A stretch of DNA of 29,047 nucleotides from Erysipelotrichaceae bacterium (GCA_020026035.1 JAHHRC010000008.1:1-29047); one strand, 5' to 3'. Counted from the first letter of the stretch, positions 8,001 to 14,860 are shown. Translations and numbers: made by a program. Notes: generated from the letters alone by a model not told the origin.

Positions 8001-10330
8001 ATGTGAAGAATGAAGGATGGCTTGACAATATCTATATCGGTATTGATGAACGTGGAATTACAGCTACACCATTTGACTTAGTTGATCGTGTTGCGGCTTC
8101 TAAGGGTGTTACGTTGAAGACAACTGGTGCGATTGATAAGATTGGTCAGCACGCAGTTCTTGCTCGTCGTATGACTGAGTTAACGGTTGGTGATACAGTC
8201 GTACAAGATCATCGTCATGCATTTGAAACACTACTACGTGATCGTAATGCACAGAATAAGAAGACTACTTTGTACTCTTGTACTGGTCATAAGCCTGGTA
8301 ACTTCTCCTTGAGTGCTCCAGCGGAAAGTTACTGGTCGATTCTATTTGCGTATAAGTCAAACACAAAGGGCTTCTTGCGTTGGGCATATGATGCTTGGGT
8401 AGCAGATCCTTTGACGGATGTAACACACTCTTCCTTTGAGGCTGGAGATCCATTCCTTGTATATCCAGAACCAAAAGGAACTGTAAATCCTGGCATTAAG
8501 AACTCAATTCGTTTGAGTAAGATGGCACAGGGTATTCGTGATGTAAATAAGTTAATCTTAATTGCTGAACAACAACCTACTCTACAAGAAGATGTGAATA
8601 ACTTGTTGAATAGCGTTAAGACAACATATCCTGCAGGAGATATCTTCTTAACAGATGCAGGAAAAGAAGCAGTGACTCGTGATATGAATCAAGTGCAAAC
8701 GGATTTAGTCGCATTAACTGCAAAGTATGTTGAATTAAAAGGACCTACTCCAGACGAAACAAAAGAACCAGAAGAAACGACAACTACGGAAGAAAAAGAA
8801 ACTCCTGGTAGTGAAACAGAAACTGGTAAACAAGAAGGAGAAACAACGGCTCCAGTAGACGGATCCACAACAGAAAAAGAAACACTTCCAGAAGAAACTG
8901 GTAAAGAAACTGGTAAAGGTTCTACAACACCATCTGAAACAGAAGGTGGAGCAACTACACCAACAGACAAGCCATCCGTAGAAACACCTACAGAGGGCAA
9001 AGAATCCACTGGTACTCCATCCACTGAAAGTGGAACACCAGAAGGTGAAAAGGAAACAGATCCTGCTTCTGGTAAGGAAACGAGTGGTACTACAACACCT
9101 GCAGAAACAGGAAAACCTACTGAAACCGAAACAACTACCGAAGGTGGAGAAGGTGAAAAGAAACCAGAACCTGGAAAAGAAGTTGAAACAACTTCTGGAA
9201 CTGAAACAGGTGGAAAAGAAACGAAACCTGCAACAGGAACAGAAGGTACAGGAACTAGTGAAACAGCTAAACCTGGCGAAACCGAAACAACTACCGAAGG
9301 TAGTGAAGTTGGAAAGAAACCAGATACTGGTAAGACAACAACGGAAGGTGAAACGGTAACTGGTAAAGAAAAAGATCCTGCAACAGGAACCGAAGGTACA
9401 GGAACTGGAGAATCTGAAAAGAAACCAGACGCTGGTAAGACAACAACTGAAGGTGAAACTACAACTGGTAAAGAAAAAGAACCTGTAACAGGAACTAGCG
9501 AAACTGGAAAAGAAACGAAACCTGCTGAAAAGCCAACAACTACGCCAGAAACGACGGACAAGAAACCTGTTGTTGAAGTAGTGAAGGACAAGTTTGAGAA
9601 ACATAGCTGGGACAATGACAAGAAAACAAATGACATTGTGGCTGGTTTGAAGATGCTTGAAGAAAAGGATGCTGCTGCATTGAACGAAAATGAAAAGGAA
9701 GTTCTAAATGCGGTTAAGTCAGGTACTAAGGTTGAACGTAAAGTAAGAGTTGAGAATGTTTCGAAAGAAAACTTGAATAACACGTTGAAAGCAGAAGTAG
9801 AAAAAGTGACGAATAAGCCTGAAACAACGAAAAAACAAGTGTCTACTGTTGTAGAAGCGAAGGTTCTTGTGATTGTTGATGGCAAAGAAAACGAACTTCA
9901 TCGTTTCCCTAAGGGTGAAATCTTTGAGATTAGCCTAGCTGGTAAGGATATTGCGTATGCAACGGTAGACGATCAAAATGCGATTACGGTTTACCATGTG
10001 GATGATGAAGAAAAAGGTAAATTAACGAAAATCGATAAGGATTCTACAAAGCTTGTGAATGATACGTTACTTGTTCATAGTGAAGCCTTCTCGAAGTTTG
10101 TTGTAGTTGGTAATAAGAACGAAGCGAAGGTTACTACGAAAGTGGAAGTTCCTTCAAAGAAGGTTGTAAGTTCTTCAAAACCTGCTGCACAAGCGGTGAA
10201 TCACGTGAGTGAAACGAAGGCGACAATCGTTCCTCGTACAGGCGATGGATTGCATGTACTTGGCTATGGTGTAAGTCTTGTGGTAGCTCTTGGTGTTGCG
10301 TTTGTAATGCTGAAAAAACGTGAAGATTAA
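5096..10330 (+). CDS. Wall-anchored multidomain GH123/DUF4091-like glycosidase
   Basis: A 1744-residue secreted protein with a very strong TAAGGAGGG ribosome site. Order: signal peptide 1-26 (cleavage after VSA); two related beta-rich modules at about 45-178 and 232-376 sharing DSDP(H/N)GS-(N/H)G-WV, YxFTFxGxG and a final SYAK/AYAKVF; a third, more distant module at about 410-543; a Big_2-like domain at 550-630; a GH123-N-like beta domain at 630-800; a TIM-barrel-like DUF4091/GH123-type catalytic region at 805-1190, ending in FLRWAYDAWVADPLTD and the SIRLSKMAQGIRD helix; a Thr/Glu/Lys/Gly/Pro stalk at 1216-1490; a folded region at 1490-1700; and the sorting signal V1712-PRTG, a membrane helix and KKRED. 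The GIDERG segment (Asp984-Glu985) matches the Asp-Glu pair of GH123 beta-N-acetylgalactosaminidases. Removal of GalNAc from host glycans is a reasonable guess; the exact substrate is not shown. Likely sugar-repressed through the upstream cre-like site. Confidence 0.88.
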   Translation: MIQKLLYVVLAVVLSMSGINIQQVSAEERTVTIEVDDTVIEESETHRFIYHGSTDSDPHGSNGGWVADNGGKHSNPLVKSQHWVWAEYEIAKNQTYDFTFEGTGVELMGLKSTDTKKMNFQLDGGDIVTNTIPGNRNDLVTLYKIENISDTNERHTVKVTLPEGCKGLQVSYAKVFRKETVEESSPAEGGDGSTEEGSQGQPGAEGSVPPAPDGEGQPSTDVVEQPTNKSSDRFVIVDNTAIDPSWPHHFAFQGTMDSDPNGSHGNWVSDTKRSLITTENPRGTHNWYYTENSSLLPSQTYTFTFVGSGIVLMGEKNEQQNTFTFDGVEETLDIQGQRFRMTKLFEKKDLPVQRHTVQVSLKRGTGLEVAYAKVFDPQGENPAPVEVVPVPPGPQPEPTTVAPTEGSVKSKITTNTTDGEYNAYTYTDYGGAGPKAWHVSAGEAWVDLGSNDPRAEEVYYEFPFIGNRVDIFAIKSPKHGKFKVIIDGEEAGVVDLYDRNRGNAVRVFSKGNLEERPHTMKIVTLNQKTGSNLVNQVSYIEVYHQPYLPTSVDMISELNLIVEETHELVITPTPSYANEYTVTMDSSKPDVVSVEDGVLTAKKAGDAVVTVNVTGLEPKTIAVHVDDQTKKLTGSFVDDNVQWTQDKKEVARALDVKEKTIHAWKNDKALAELVVHANLSSLTNVALEVSSFTDGTNTLASEDVNVNFVKSTLAYTGMPGWNYQPHKYPQPTKENRKESSDIIYSNTPVDIAFDHIQPVWVEVNVPKNTKPGVYTGTITVTSSDVETPLVFTVKVDVADAVLPDPTEFKNSFDIELWQYPYTSAEYYGLPFFSDAHKEVLKKEMALYKSLGGHAITATFTEDAWARQTFSENPVHYPSMVKWTLVEGQFTGERISNDFRFEYDFTHFDEWVKLNKELGIADKIACYGIVPWHGNFTYYVGEDLRQTHFTNGSDTYDRVWTDFLEHFIDHVKNEGWLDNIYIGIDERGITATPFDLVDRVAASKGVTLKTTGAIDKIGQHAVLARRMTELTVGDTVVQDHRHAFETLLRDRNAQNKKTTLYSCTGHKPGNFSLSAPAESYWSILFAYKSNTKGFLRWAYDAWVADPLTDVTHSSFEAGDPFLVYPEPKGTVNPGIKNSIRLSKMAQGIRDVNKLILIAEQQPTLQEDVNNLLNSVKTTYPAGDIFLTDAGKEAVTRDMNQVQTDLVALTAKYVELKGPTPDETKEPEETTTTEEKETPGSETETGKQEGETTAPVDGSTTEKETLPEETGKETGKGSTTPSETEGGATTPTDKPSVETPTEGKESTGTPSTESGTPEGEKETDPASGKETSGTTTPAETGKPTETETTTEGGEGEKKPEPGKEVETTSGTETGGKETKPATGTEGTGTSETAKPGETETTTEGSEVGKKPDTGKTTTEGETVTGKEKDPATGTEGTGTGESEKKPDAGKTTTEGETTTGKEKEPVTGTSETGKETKPAEKPTTTPETTDKKPVVEVVKDKFEKHSWDNDKKTNDIVAGLKMLEEKDAAALNENEKEVLNAVKSGTKVERKVRVENVSKENLNNTLKAEVEKVTNKPETTKKQVSTVVEAKVLVIVDGKENELHRFPKGEIFEISLAGKDIAYATVDDQNAITVYHVDDEEKGKLTKIDKDSTKLVNDTLLVHSEAFSKFVVVGNKNEAKVTTKVEVPSKKVVSSSKPAAQAVNHVSETKATIVPRTGDGLHVLGYGVSLVVALGVAFVMLKKRED
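8740..9560 (+). repeat. Degenerate coding repeats of the surface-protein stalk
   Basis: Imperfect direct DNA repeats with a Thr-Glu-Gly-Lys-Pro bias. One segment around GAAACCGAAACAACTACCGA occurs near 9122 and again near 9278, and CCTGCAACAGGAAC near 9227 and 9378, giving a period of roughly 150 bp. The stalk probably spans the cell wall and can vary in length by recombination. Confidence 0.8.
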
Positions 10331-10337
10331 ATGATTT

Positions 10338-10378
10338 GGTGTCCCTGCATGGGTGTGTGGGGATGCCTTCTTTTTTGA
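10338..10378 (+). terminator. Terminator of the surface glycosidase-like gene
   Basis: An 8-bp stem with two G-U pairs (10338-10345 with 10360-10367), then a T-rich run to 10376. Confidence 0.75.
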
Positions 10379-10407
10379 TTGTAAACACTGTGAAAATTAG
10401 GTATACT
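10379..10407 (+). promoter_or_regulatory. Promoter of the GltD-like oxidoreductase
   Basis: -35 TTGTAA (10379-10384), 17-bp spacer, -10 TATACT (10402-10407). It follows directly on the upstream terminator. Confidence 0.7.
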
Positions 10408-10418
10408 GATGTTATACA

Positions 10419-10436
10419 TGGTGAAAAAACTCACAA
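10419..10436 (+). promoter_or_regulatory. Rex-like operator
   Basis: TGGTGAAAAAACTCACAA matches 12 of the 14 fixed bases of the Rex consensus TTGTGAANNNNTTCACAA. It sits just after the predicted transcription start, where the NADH-sensing repressor Rex would block the promoter. Consensus evidence only; no rex gene is in the window. Confidence 0.55.
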
Positions 10437-10488
10437 TAGGGAATATGAGTAGATTCATGTAAAAAGAGGGTAACGGAGGAGAATTTTA

Positions 10489-13266
10489 ATGAGTGAAATA
10501 CCTACAAAGCGTTTGTGGACGGCGCTTGATTTCGAACAAAGAAAAAACTATGTTCCAGAAGATCCGGAAAAAGCAAAGTTGATTAAGAAACTTGGTTTGA
10601 TGATTACGGACCGTATGGACAAGAAGTTGAAACGGGAATTGACGTATGATGATCCTGAGTACTGGATGTTAGATGCGGTTCTTACAAAGGAAGAAGCGGA
10701 ATTTATGCTTACCTTTGGCAAGCGTCGTGTGAATTATACGGTCGAAGAAGTTGCAAAGAGAGCTAAGATGTCTGTAGAGAAGGCACAGGCAATGTTAGAT
10801 CATTTATCATGGGTTGGTGTGATTGAGTTCAACCGTGAGAATAAGAATCGTGAACTTCAATACAATATTCCAATGTTTGTGCCAGGTAGTGCGGAATATA
10901 TGATGGCTCAAGATGACTTGGTAAAAGCACATCCTGAGTTAGCTTCGTTCTTTAACTTTATGACACAGGCTCCACTTGAACCTGTTACACCTATGATTCC
11001 AATGGGTGGTGCTGGTGTTGGAATGCACGTTATTCCAGTTGAATCGGCAATTGATCATGAAAACAAGGCTGTATCGGTGGAACGTTTGTCTTACTGGCTA
11101 AAGAAGTATGATAAGTATTCTGTTGGTGTTTGTACATGTCGTCGTATGCAGTCGATGCGTCAAGAAGGCGATGGTGAAGTTGAAGGGGAATTCTGTATTG
11201 GTGTAGGAGATATGGCGGAGTATACCGTTGAAACGGGTCGTGCGCGTTACATCTCTTATGAAGAGGCTATGGAAATCTTTGAACGTTGTGAACGTAATGG
11301 GTTCGTTCACCAGATTACAAACATCGATGGAGAAGATAAGATTGTTGCGGTATGTAACTGTGCTCCTGGTGTATGTAATGGAATTCGTACATCACAGCTT
11401 TATAACACACCAAACTTGAGTCGTTCGGCATATCGTGCTCATGTGGATCGTAGTAAGTGTGTTGCTTGTGGGAAGTGTGTTGAAATTTGTCCAGTAGGTG
11501 CTGCGAAGCTTGGTCAAAAGCTATGCAATACCAAGGGTGCTATGCAATATCCATCCACTCTACTTCCAGATGAAACATCTTGGGGTGAGGAACACTGGAA
11601 TCCAGATTATCGTAATACGGCAAAGGTGAATTGTTACGACTCAGGTACAGCACCTTGTAAGACAGCATGTCCTGCCCATATTGCGGTTCAAGGCTATATT
11701 AAGATGGCAAAAGAGGGTCGTTACTTAGAAGCTTTGAAGCTTATTAAGCAAGACAATCCATTACCAGCAGTATGTGGTGCGATTTGTAATCGTCGTTGTG
11801 AAAGTGTTTGTACACGTGGAACCATCGATGCGCCACTTGCCATTGATGAAATTAAGAAGTTTATTTCTCAACAAGAATTAAATGGTGAAACAAGATATGT
11901 GCCACTTTGTGAAAATGCCGAAGGTAAGATGTGGGATGACTATCCAATTGCAGTGATTGGTGCAGGTCCTGCTGGTATTTCTTGTGCGTATTACCTACGT
12001 GAAATGGGATATCCAGTGACGATCTTCGAAAAAGAAAACAAGCCAGGTGGTATGCTTGTGAATGGTATTCCATCCTTCCGTTTGGAAAAGAATGTCATTG
12101 AGGCAGAAATCGATGTCCTAAAGGAAATGGGTGTTGAGATCCAATGCGGTGTTGAAGTTGGTAAGGATATTACCTTGGATGACTTACGTGCGAAGGGTTA
12201 CCGTGCCTTCTTTGTAGGTATTGGTGCTCAAGGTGGTAGAATGCTTGGTCTTGAAAATGAAGATGCCCAAGGTGTTGAAACAGGTGTTAGCTTCTTAAGA
12301 CGTGTCAACCAAGACAATACAATCACATTAGATGGTGATGTTGTTGTCATTGGTGGTGGTAACGTTGCGGTTGACGTAGCTCGTAGTGCAATGCGTACAA
12401 CAAATGGTAAGGTTACAATGCTTTGTCTTGAAAGCGAAAAGGAAATGCCTGCAGATCCTATGGAAGTTGAAGAAACGATTGAAGAAGGAATTTCTGTTAA
12501 TTGTGGATGGGGTCCAAGCAAGATTCTTGCAAAAGATGGCAAGGTTACAGGTATTGTCTTCAAGAAGTGTAAGTCGGTATTTGATGAAGCTGGTAAGTTC
12601 GCTCCTGTATACGATGAAGAAGATACACTTACAATTGAATGTTCCAACATCCTATTGTCTGTTGGTCAAACCATTGAATGGGGTAACTTGTTAGAAGGTA
12701 CAGCTGCTGAGTTCAACCGTAACAATACAGTGAAGGCAGATAGTGTTACACTTCAAACAGGATGTAAGGATGTCTTTGTGGGTGGAGATGCTTACACAGG
12801 TCCAAGCTTTGCGATTGATGCGATTGCCTCTGGTAAGAATGCGGCTGAATCGATTCACCGTTATGTACACAAGGGTCAATCTCTAACGATTGCACGTGAC
12901 TTAAGAGAGTTCAAGCAATTCGATACAAGTGTTGTGCGTGTGGATAGCTTTGATACATCTAGTCGTCAAGAACCAGGAAGAAAGAACCTTGATCATAAGT
13001 CCTTCCGTGATAACCGTGAAGTATTCACTGAGGAACAAGTTCAAAAGGAAGCTTCCAGATGTCTTGAATGTGGTATGTCGATTGTTGACTTGAACCGTTG
13101 TATTGGTTGTGGTCTATGTACGACAAAGTGTGAGTTTGATGCGATTCATTTAGAACGTGATCTACCAGATGCGTCAAGAATGTTGCCAAATGAACAGAAG
13201 ATGAAGTTCGTAGCGCCATATATGGCAAAACGTGCAATGAAGATTGCCTTCAAGAAATCCAAGTAA
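10489..13266 (+). CDS. GltD-like FAD/NAD(P) oxidoreductase with several Fe-S clusters
   Basis: A 925-residue cytoplasmic flavoenzyme behind a GGAGGAG ribosome site. Residues about 80-125 look like a winged helix (NYTVEEVAKRAKM...). Cys pairs follow at C215/C217 and C289-N-C291...C296. A 4Fe-4S ferredoxin motif is at C324-C327-C330-C334, and a GltD-type N-terminal Fe-S domain is at about 390-450 (CPAHIAVQGYI, CGAICNRRCESVC). The FAD site is G491-A-G-P-A-G496, the NAD(P) site is G622-G-G-N and the FAD-closing motif is VFVGGDAYTGPSFAIDAIASG. A second ferredoxin motif is at C871-C874-C877-C881. This is the glutamate-synthase-small-subunit/NfnB type core, moving electrons between NAD(P)H and ferredoxin-like clusters. 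The physiological partner is unknown, and no glutamate synthase large subunit is nearby. A Rex-like operator fits redox control. Confidence 0.88.
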   Translation: MSEIPTKRLWTALDFEQRKNYVPEDPEKAKLIKKLGLMITDRMDKKLKRELTYDDPEYWMLDAVLTKEEAEFMLTFGKRRVNYTVEEVAKRAKMSVEKAQAMLDHLSWVGVIEFNRENKNRELQYNIPMFVPGSAEYMMAQDDLVKAHPELASFFNFMTQAPLEPVTPMIPMGGAGVGMHVIPVESAIDHENKAVSVERLSYWLKKYDKYSVGVCTCRRMQSMRQEGDGEVEGEFCIGVGDMAEYTVETGRARYISYEEAMEIFERCERNGFVHQITNIDGEDKIVAVCNCAPGVCNGIRTSQLYNTPNLSRSAYRAHVDRSKCVACGKCVEICPVGAAKLGQKLCNTKGAMQYPSTLLPDETSWGEEHWNPDYRNTAKVNCYDSGTAPCKTACPAHIAVQGYIKMAKEGRYLEALKLIKQDNPLPAVCGAICNRRCESVCTRGTIDAPLAIDEIKKFISQQELNGETRYVPLCENAEGKMWDDYPIAVIGAGPAGISCAYYLREMGYPVTIFEKENKPGGMLVNGIPSFRLEKNVIEAEIDVLKEMGVEIQCGVEVGKDITLDDLRAKGYRAFFVGIGAQGGRMLGLENEDAQGVETGVSFLRRVNQDNTITLDGDVVVIGGGNVAVDVARSAMRTTNGKVTMLCLESEKEMPADPMEVEETIEEGISVNCGWGPSKILAKDGKVTGIVFKKCKSVFDEAGKFAPVYDEEDTLTIECSNILLSVGQTIEWGNLLEGTAAEFNRNNTVKADSVTLQTGCKDVFVGGDAYTGPSFAIDAIASGKNAAESIHRYVHKGQSLTIARDLREFKQFDTSVVRVDSFDTSSRQEPGRKNLDHKSFRDNREVFTEEQVQKEASRCLECGMSIVDLNRCIGCGLCTTKCEFDAIHLERDLPDASRMLPNEQKMKFVAPYMAKRAMKIAFKKSK

Positions 13267-13270
13267 AAGA

Positions 13271-13297
13271 AAAGCGGTGAGGTGAGCTCATCGCTTT
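13271..13297. terminator. Bidirectional terminator
   Basis: An 11-bp stem with one G-U pair (13271-13281 with 13287-13297) has T-rich tails on both strands. It serves the oxidoreductase on the plus strand and the small membrane protein on the minus strand, whose stop codon (13288-13290) lies in the stem. Confidence 0.8.
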
Positions 13298-13482
13298 TGT
13301 TCGTTCTTTGGAAGGAATGTCGTCACAAAGAAAATGATTAAGGCCGGTATGCTTGCGTAGAGGATCGTTTGAATGAGTGCATACAGTTCTAGGCTTATGG
13401 TATAGGTGGCTTGGTTGTAGGTGAGTAGGGCGTGAATGAGGCCGTAAATAGCGAAGATGAGTGCTGGCCAATAGTGTTTCAT
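13288..13482 (-). CDS. Small membrane protein, unrecognised
   Basis: A 64-residue protein with two predicted membrane helices (about residues 4-20 and 33-56) and a short basic tail ending NEQKR. I do not recognise a family. It is believable as a gene because of a near-perfect AAGGAGGA ribosome site 6 nt before the ATG, an extended -10 box (TGCTATAGT) upstream, and a hairpin terminator at the stop. It stands alone between the oxidoreductase and tRNA-Thr. Confidence 0.75.
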   Translation of the reverse strand: MKHYWPALIFAIYGLIHALLTYNQATYTISLELYALIQTILYASIPALIIFFVTTFLPKNEQKR

Positions 13483-13502
13483 AAGATTCCTCCTTTTGTG
13501 AC

Positions 13503-13511
13503 ACTATAGCA
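13503..13511 (-). promoter_or_regulatory. Extended -10 promoter of the small membrane protein
   Basis: TGCTATAGT on the minus strand, very close to the ribosome site, so the leader is short. No good -35 is visible. Confidence 0.55.
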
Positions 13512-13573
13512 TATCGAATGTTGAAAAATGTGTAAGGTTTATGAAAAAGGTAGTTTGAAGATACATTTTAAGA

Positions 13574-13602
13574 AATAAAAAAACTAGGAATCCATCCTAG
13601 TT
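13574..13602 (-). terminator. Terminator of tRNA-Thr
   Basis: An AACTAGGA/TCCTAGTT stem (13582-13589 with 13595-13602), followed on the minus strand by a long T run (complement of 13575-13583). Confidence 0.85.
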
Positions 13603-13612
13603 CATGTTCAAG

Positions 13613-13688
13613 TGGTGCCGGTAACAGGAATCGAACCTGCGACTTACTCATTACGAATGAGTTACTCTACCAACTGAGTTATACCGGC
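13613..13688 (-). tRNA. tRNA-Thr (anticodon CGT)
   Basis: A 76-nt cloverleaf with encoded CCA; acceptor stem GCCGGTA/TACCGGC. The anticodon stem ACTCA/TGAGT holds the loop TTCGTAA, giving anticodon CGT, which reads ACG. Confidence 0.96.
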
Positions 13689-13696
13689 GCAAGTCA

Positions 13697-13725
13697 ATTA
13701 TATACGAGTGTTTGCTTGCTTTCAA
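13697..13725 (-). promoter_or_regulatory. Promoter of tRNA-Thr
   Basis: On the minus strand -35 TTGAAA (13720-13725), 17-bp spacer, -10 TATAAT (13697-13702), 8 nt before the tRNA. A strong stable-RNA promoter. Confidence 0.8.
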
Positions 13726-13831
13726 GAATAGATTGTTTGGGATTTGCTTGGTAGTGGAACGTTTGGTTAATAAAAAGTGGAGTAGTATGTGTGAAATTGT
13801 GTGAATATGGCTTAGTTACGTGCATATTGCT

Positions 13832-13859
13832 TTGTTGAAATGGCTTGTTGTGGTAGTAT
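13832..13859 (+). promoter_or_regulatory. Promoter of the YczE-type gene
   Basis: -35 TTGTTG (13832-13837), 16-bp spacer, extended -10 TGG-TAGTAT (hexamer 13854-13859). The hexamer ends 7 nt before the ATG at 13867, which predicts a leaderless transcript. Confidence 0.5.
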
Positions 13860-13866
13860 GGAATTC

Positions 13867-14490
13867 ATGGATAAGAAAAAAACTTTAGTAAAAACTTTGA
13901 TGGACTATGCAGTCGTCTTTCTTGGTTGTTTCCTGCTGGGTGTAGGGGTTGGATTGTTTACACATTCTAATTTAGGTACAGACTGTATGACGGTGTTATT
14001 AACCGGGACGTATCAACGGCTTGGAGTAACGCTTGGGCAAATGAATATGTTTGTTTGTGGAAGCCAGATTTTGATTGCCTTAGGGTTAGATCGTAAGACG
14101 GTTTCGATTGCGACGATTCTTGGAATCTTTGGGGTAGCGACGGGAATTGACTGGTTCTTCTCACTTGGCTTAAGTGATGTGAGTGCTGTTTCTTCGTGGC
14201 TGTTCTTAGTGGCTGGTAATTTGTTATATGCCTTTGGAATTGCGGTATCGCAGTTACCACAGTGTGGCTATAGTAGTTATGATGCGATGATTTTTAGCTT
14301 TATGAAACATATTCCAAGTGCGACCTATCCGAAGGTGCTTTGGGTTTGGTCAGCGATCTATATTTTGATTGGTTGGTCACTTGGTGGTGTTGTTGGGGTT
14401 GGAACGATTTTGATTACCTTAACAACGGGTCCTTTGGTTGTGTATTTCTTGGGAGTTTTAAAGAAGTACAGCAAACGTTATTGGGCGTGA
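13867..14490 (+). CDS. YczE/YyaS-type membrane protein
   Basis: A polytopic protein of 207 residues with about five to six hydrophobic helices and the family-like opening after the first helix, FTHSNLGTDCMTVLLTG, plus QLPQCGYSSYDAMIF in the middle. It resembles the YczE/YyaS membrane proteins of Bacillota, distant relatives of YitT; function is not known. I put the start at MDKKKTLVK because the promoter -10 overlaps the codons before it; the alternatives are ATG 13858 or 13840. No real ribosome site precedes any of the three. A terminator follows the stop directly. Confidence 0.85.
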   Translation: MDKKKTLVKTLMDYAVVFLGCFLLGVGVGLFTHSNLGTDCMTVLLTGTYQRLGVTLGQMNMFVCGSQILIALGLDRKTVSIATILGIFGVATGIDWFFSLGLSDVSAVSSWLFLVAGNLLYAFGIAVSQLPQCGYSSYDAMIFSFMKHIPSATYPKVLWVWSAIYILIGWSLGGVVGVGTILITLTTGPLVVYFLGVLKKYSKRYWA

Positions 14491-14517
14491 CATTCCTCTT
14501 TTGGGAATGTTTTTTTA
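14490..14517 (+). terminator. Terminator of the YczE-type gene
   Basis: An ACATTCC/GGAATGT stem (14490-14496 with 14504-14510) and a T run at 14510-14517. The stem begins at the last base of the stop codon. Confidence 0.85.
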
Positions 14518-14558
14518 TTGGTAAGTATCGGTTTATTTGTGGTTTTTGAAAAAAATAT

Positions 14559-14587
14559 TTGCTAAAGTATGAATCCTTTGGTATTAT
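14559..14587 (+). promoter_or_regulatory. Promoter of the Leu-Leu(-Val) tRNA cluster
   Basis: -35 TTGCTA (14559-14564), 17-bp spacer, -10 TATTAT (14582-14587), about 33 nt before the first tRNA-Leu. Confidence 0.7.
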
Positions 14588-14619
14588 ATCAAAGCAGTAA
14601 GCAAGACATGTGAATATAT

Positions 14620-14704
14620 GCGGATATGGCGGAATTGGCAGACGCGTTAGATTTAGGATCTAATGCCGCAAGGCGTGCAGGTTCGACCCCTGTTATCCGC
14701 ACCA
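14620..14704 (+). tRNA. tRNA-Leu (anticodon TAG), first copy
   Basis: A class II tRNA of 85 nt with a long variable arm and encoded CCA. Acceptor stem GCGGATA/TATCCGC; anticodon stem TTAGA/TCTAA with loop TTTAGGA, so anticodon TAG (codon CTA and wobble). Confidence 0.96.
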
Positions 14705-14736
14705 TTTACTTAATTGACTACTGAACAAATGAATAT

Positions 14737-14821
14737 GCGGATATGGCGGAATTGGCAGACGCGTTAGATTTAGGATCTAATGCCGCAAGGCGTGCAGGTT
14801 CGACCCCTGTTATCCGCACCA
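14737..14821 (+). tRNA. tRNA-Leu (anticodon TAG), second copy
   Basis: Identical in all 85 bases to the copy at 14620-14704, with start-to-start distance of 117 bp. The flanks are similar too (ATATG before, ACCATTT and TAATTG after), so the unit is a tandem duplication. Confidence 0.96.
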
Positions 14822-14832
14822 TTTGAGTAATT

Positions 14833-14859
14833 GTCTTGAGGAATCAAGGCTTTTTTATT
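14833..14859 (+). terminator. Terminator-like hairpin between tRNA-Leu and tRNA-Val
   Basis: A GTCTTGA/TCAAGGC stem (14833-14839 with 14844-14850) with GGAA loop and T run 14851-14857. It looks like a working terminator, yet tRNA-Val begins only 4 nt later, so it may act as a partial terminator or processing hairpin. Confidence 0.7.
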
Positions 14860-14860
14860 C

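Noticed and set aside
8689..9885. A 398-codon open frame on the minus strand, plus a second of 289 codons, opposite the surface protein
   Set aside because: They mirror the Thr/Glu/Lys/Gly-rich repeat codons of the plus-strand gene, giving low-complexity Ser/Val/Phe products, and have no ribosome site. The plus strand has signal peptide, domains and sorting signal.
14620..14821. Direct repeats as a possible CRISPR or mobile-element end
   Set aside because: The repeat is a complete tRNA-Leu in two copies. There are no further units, no spacers, and no integrase or transposase nearby.
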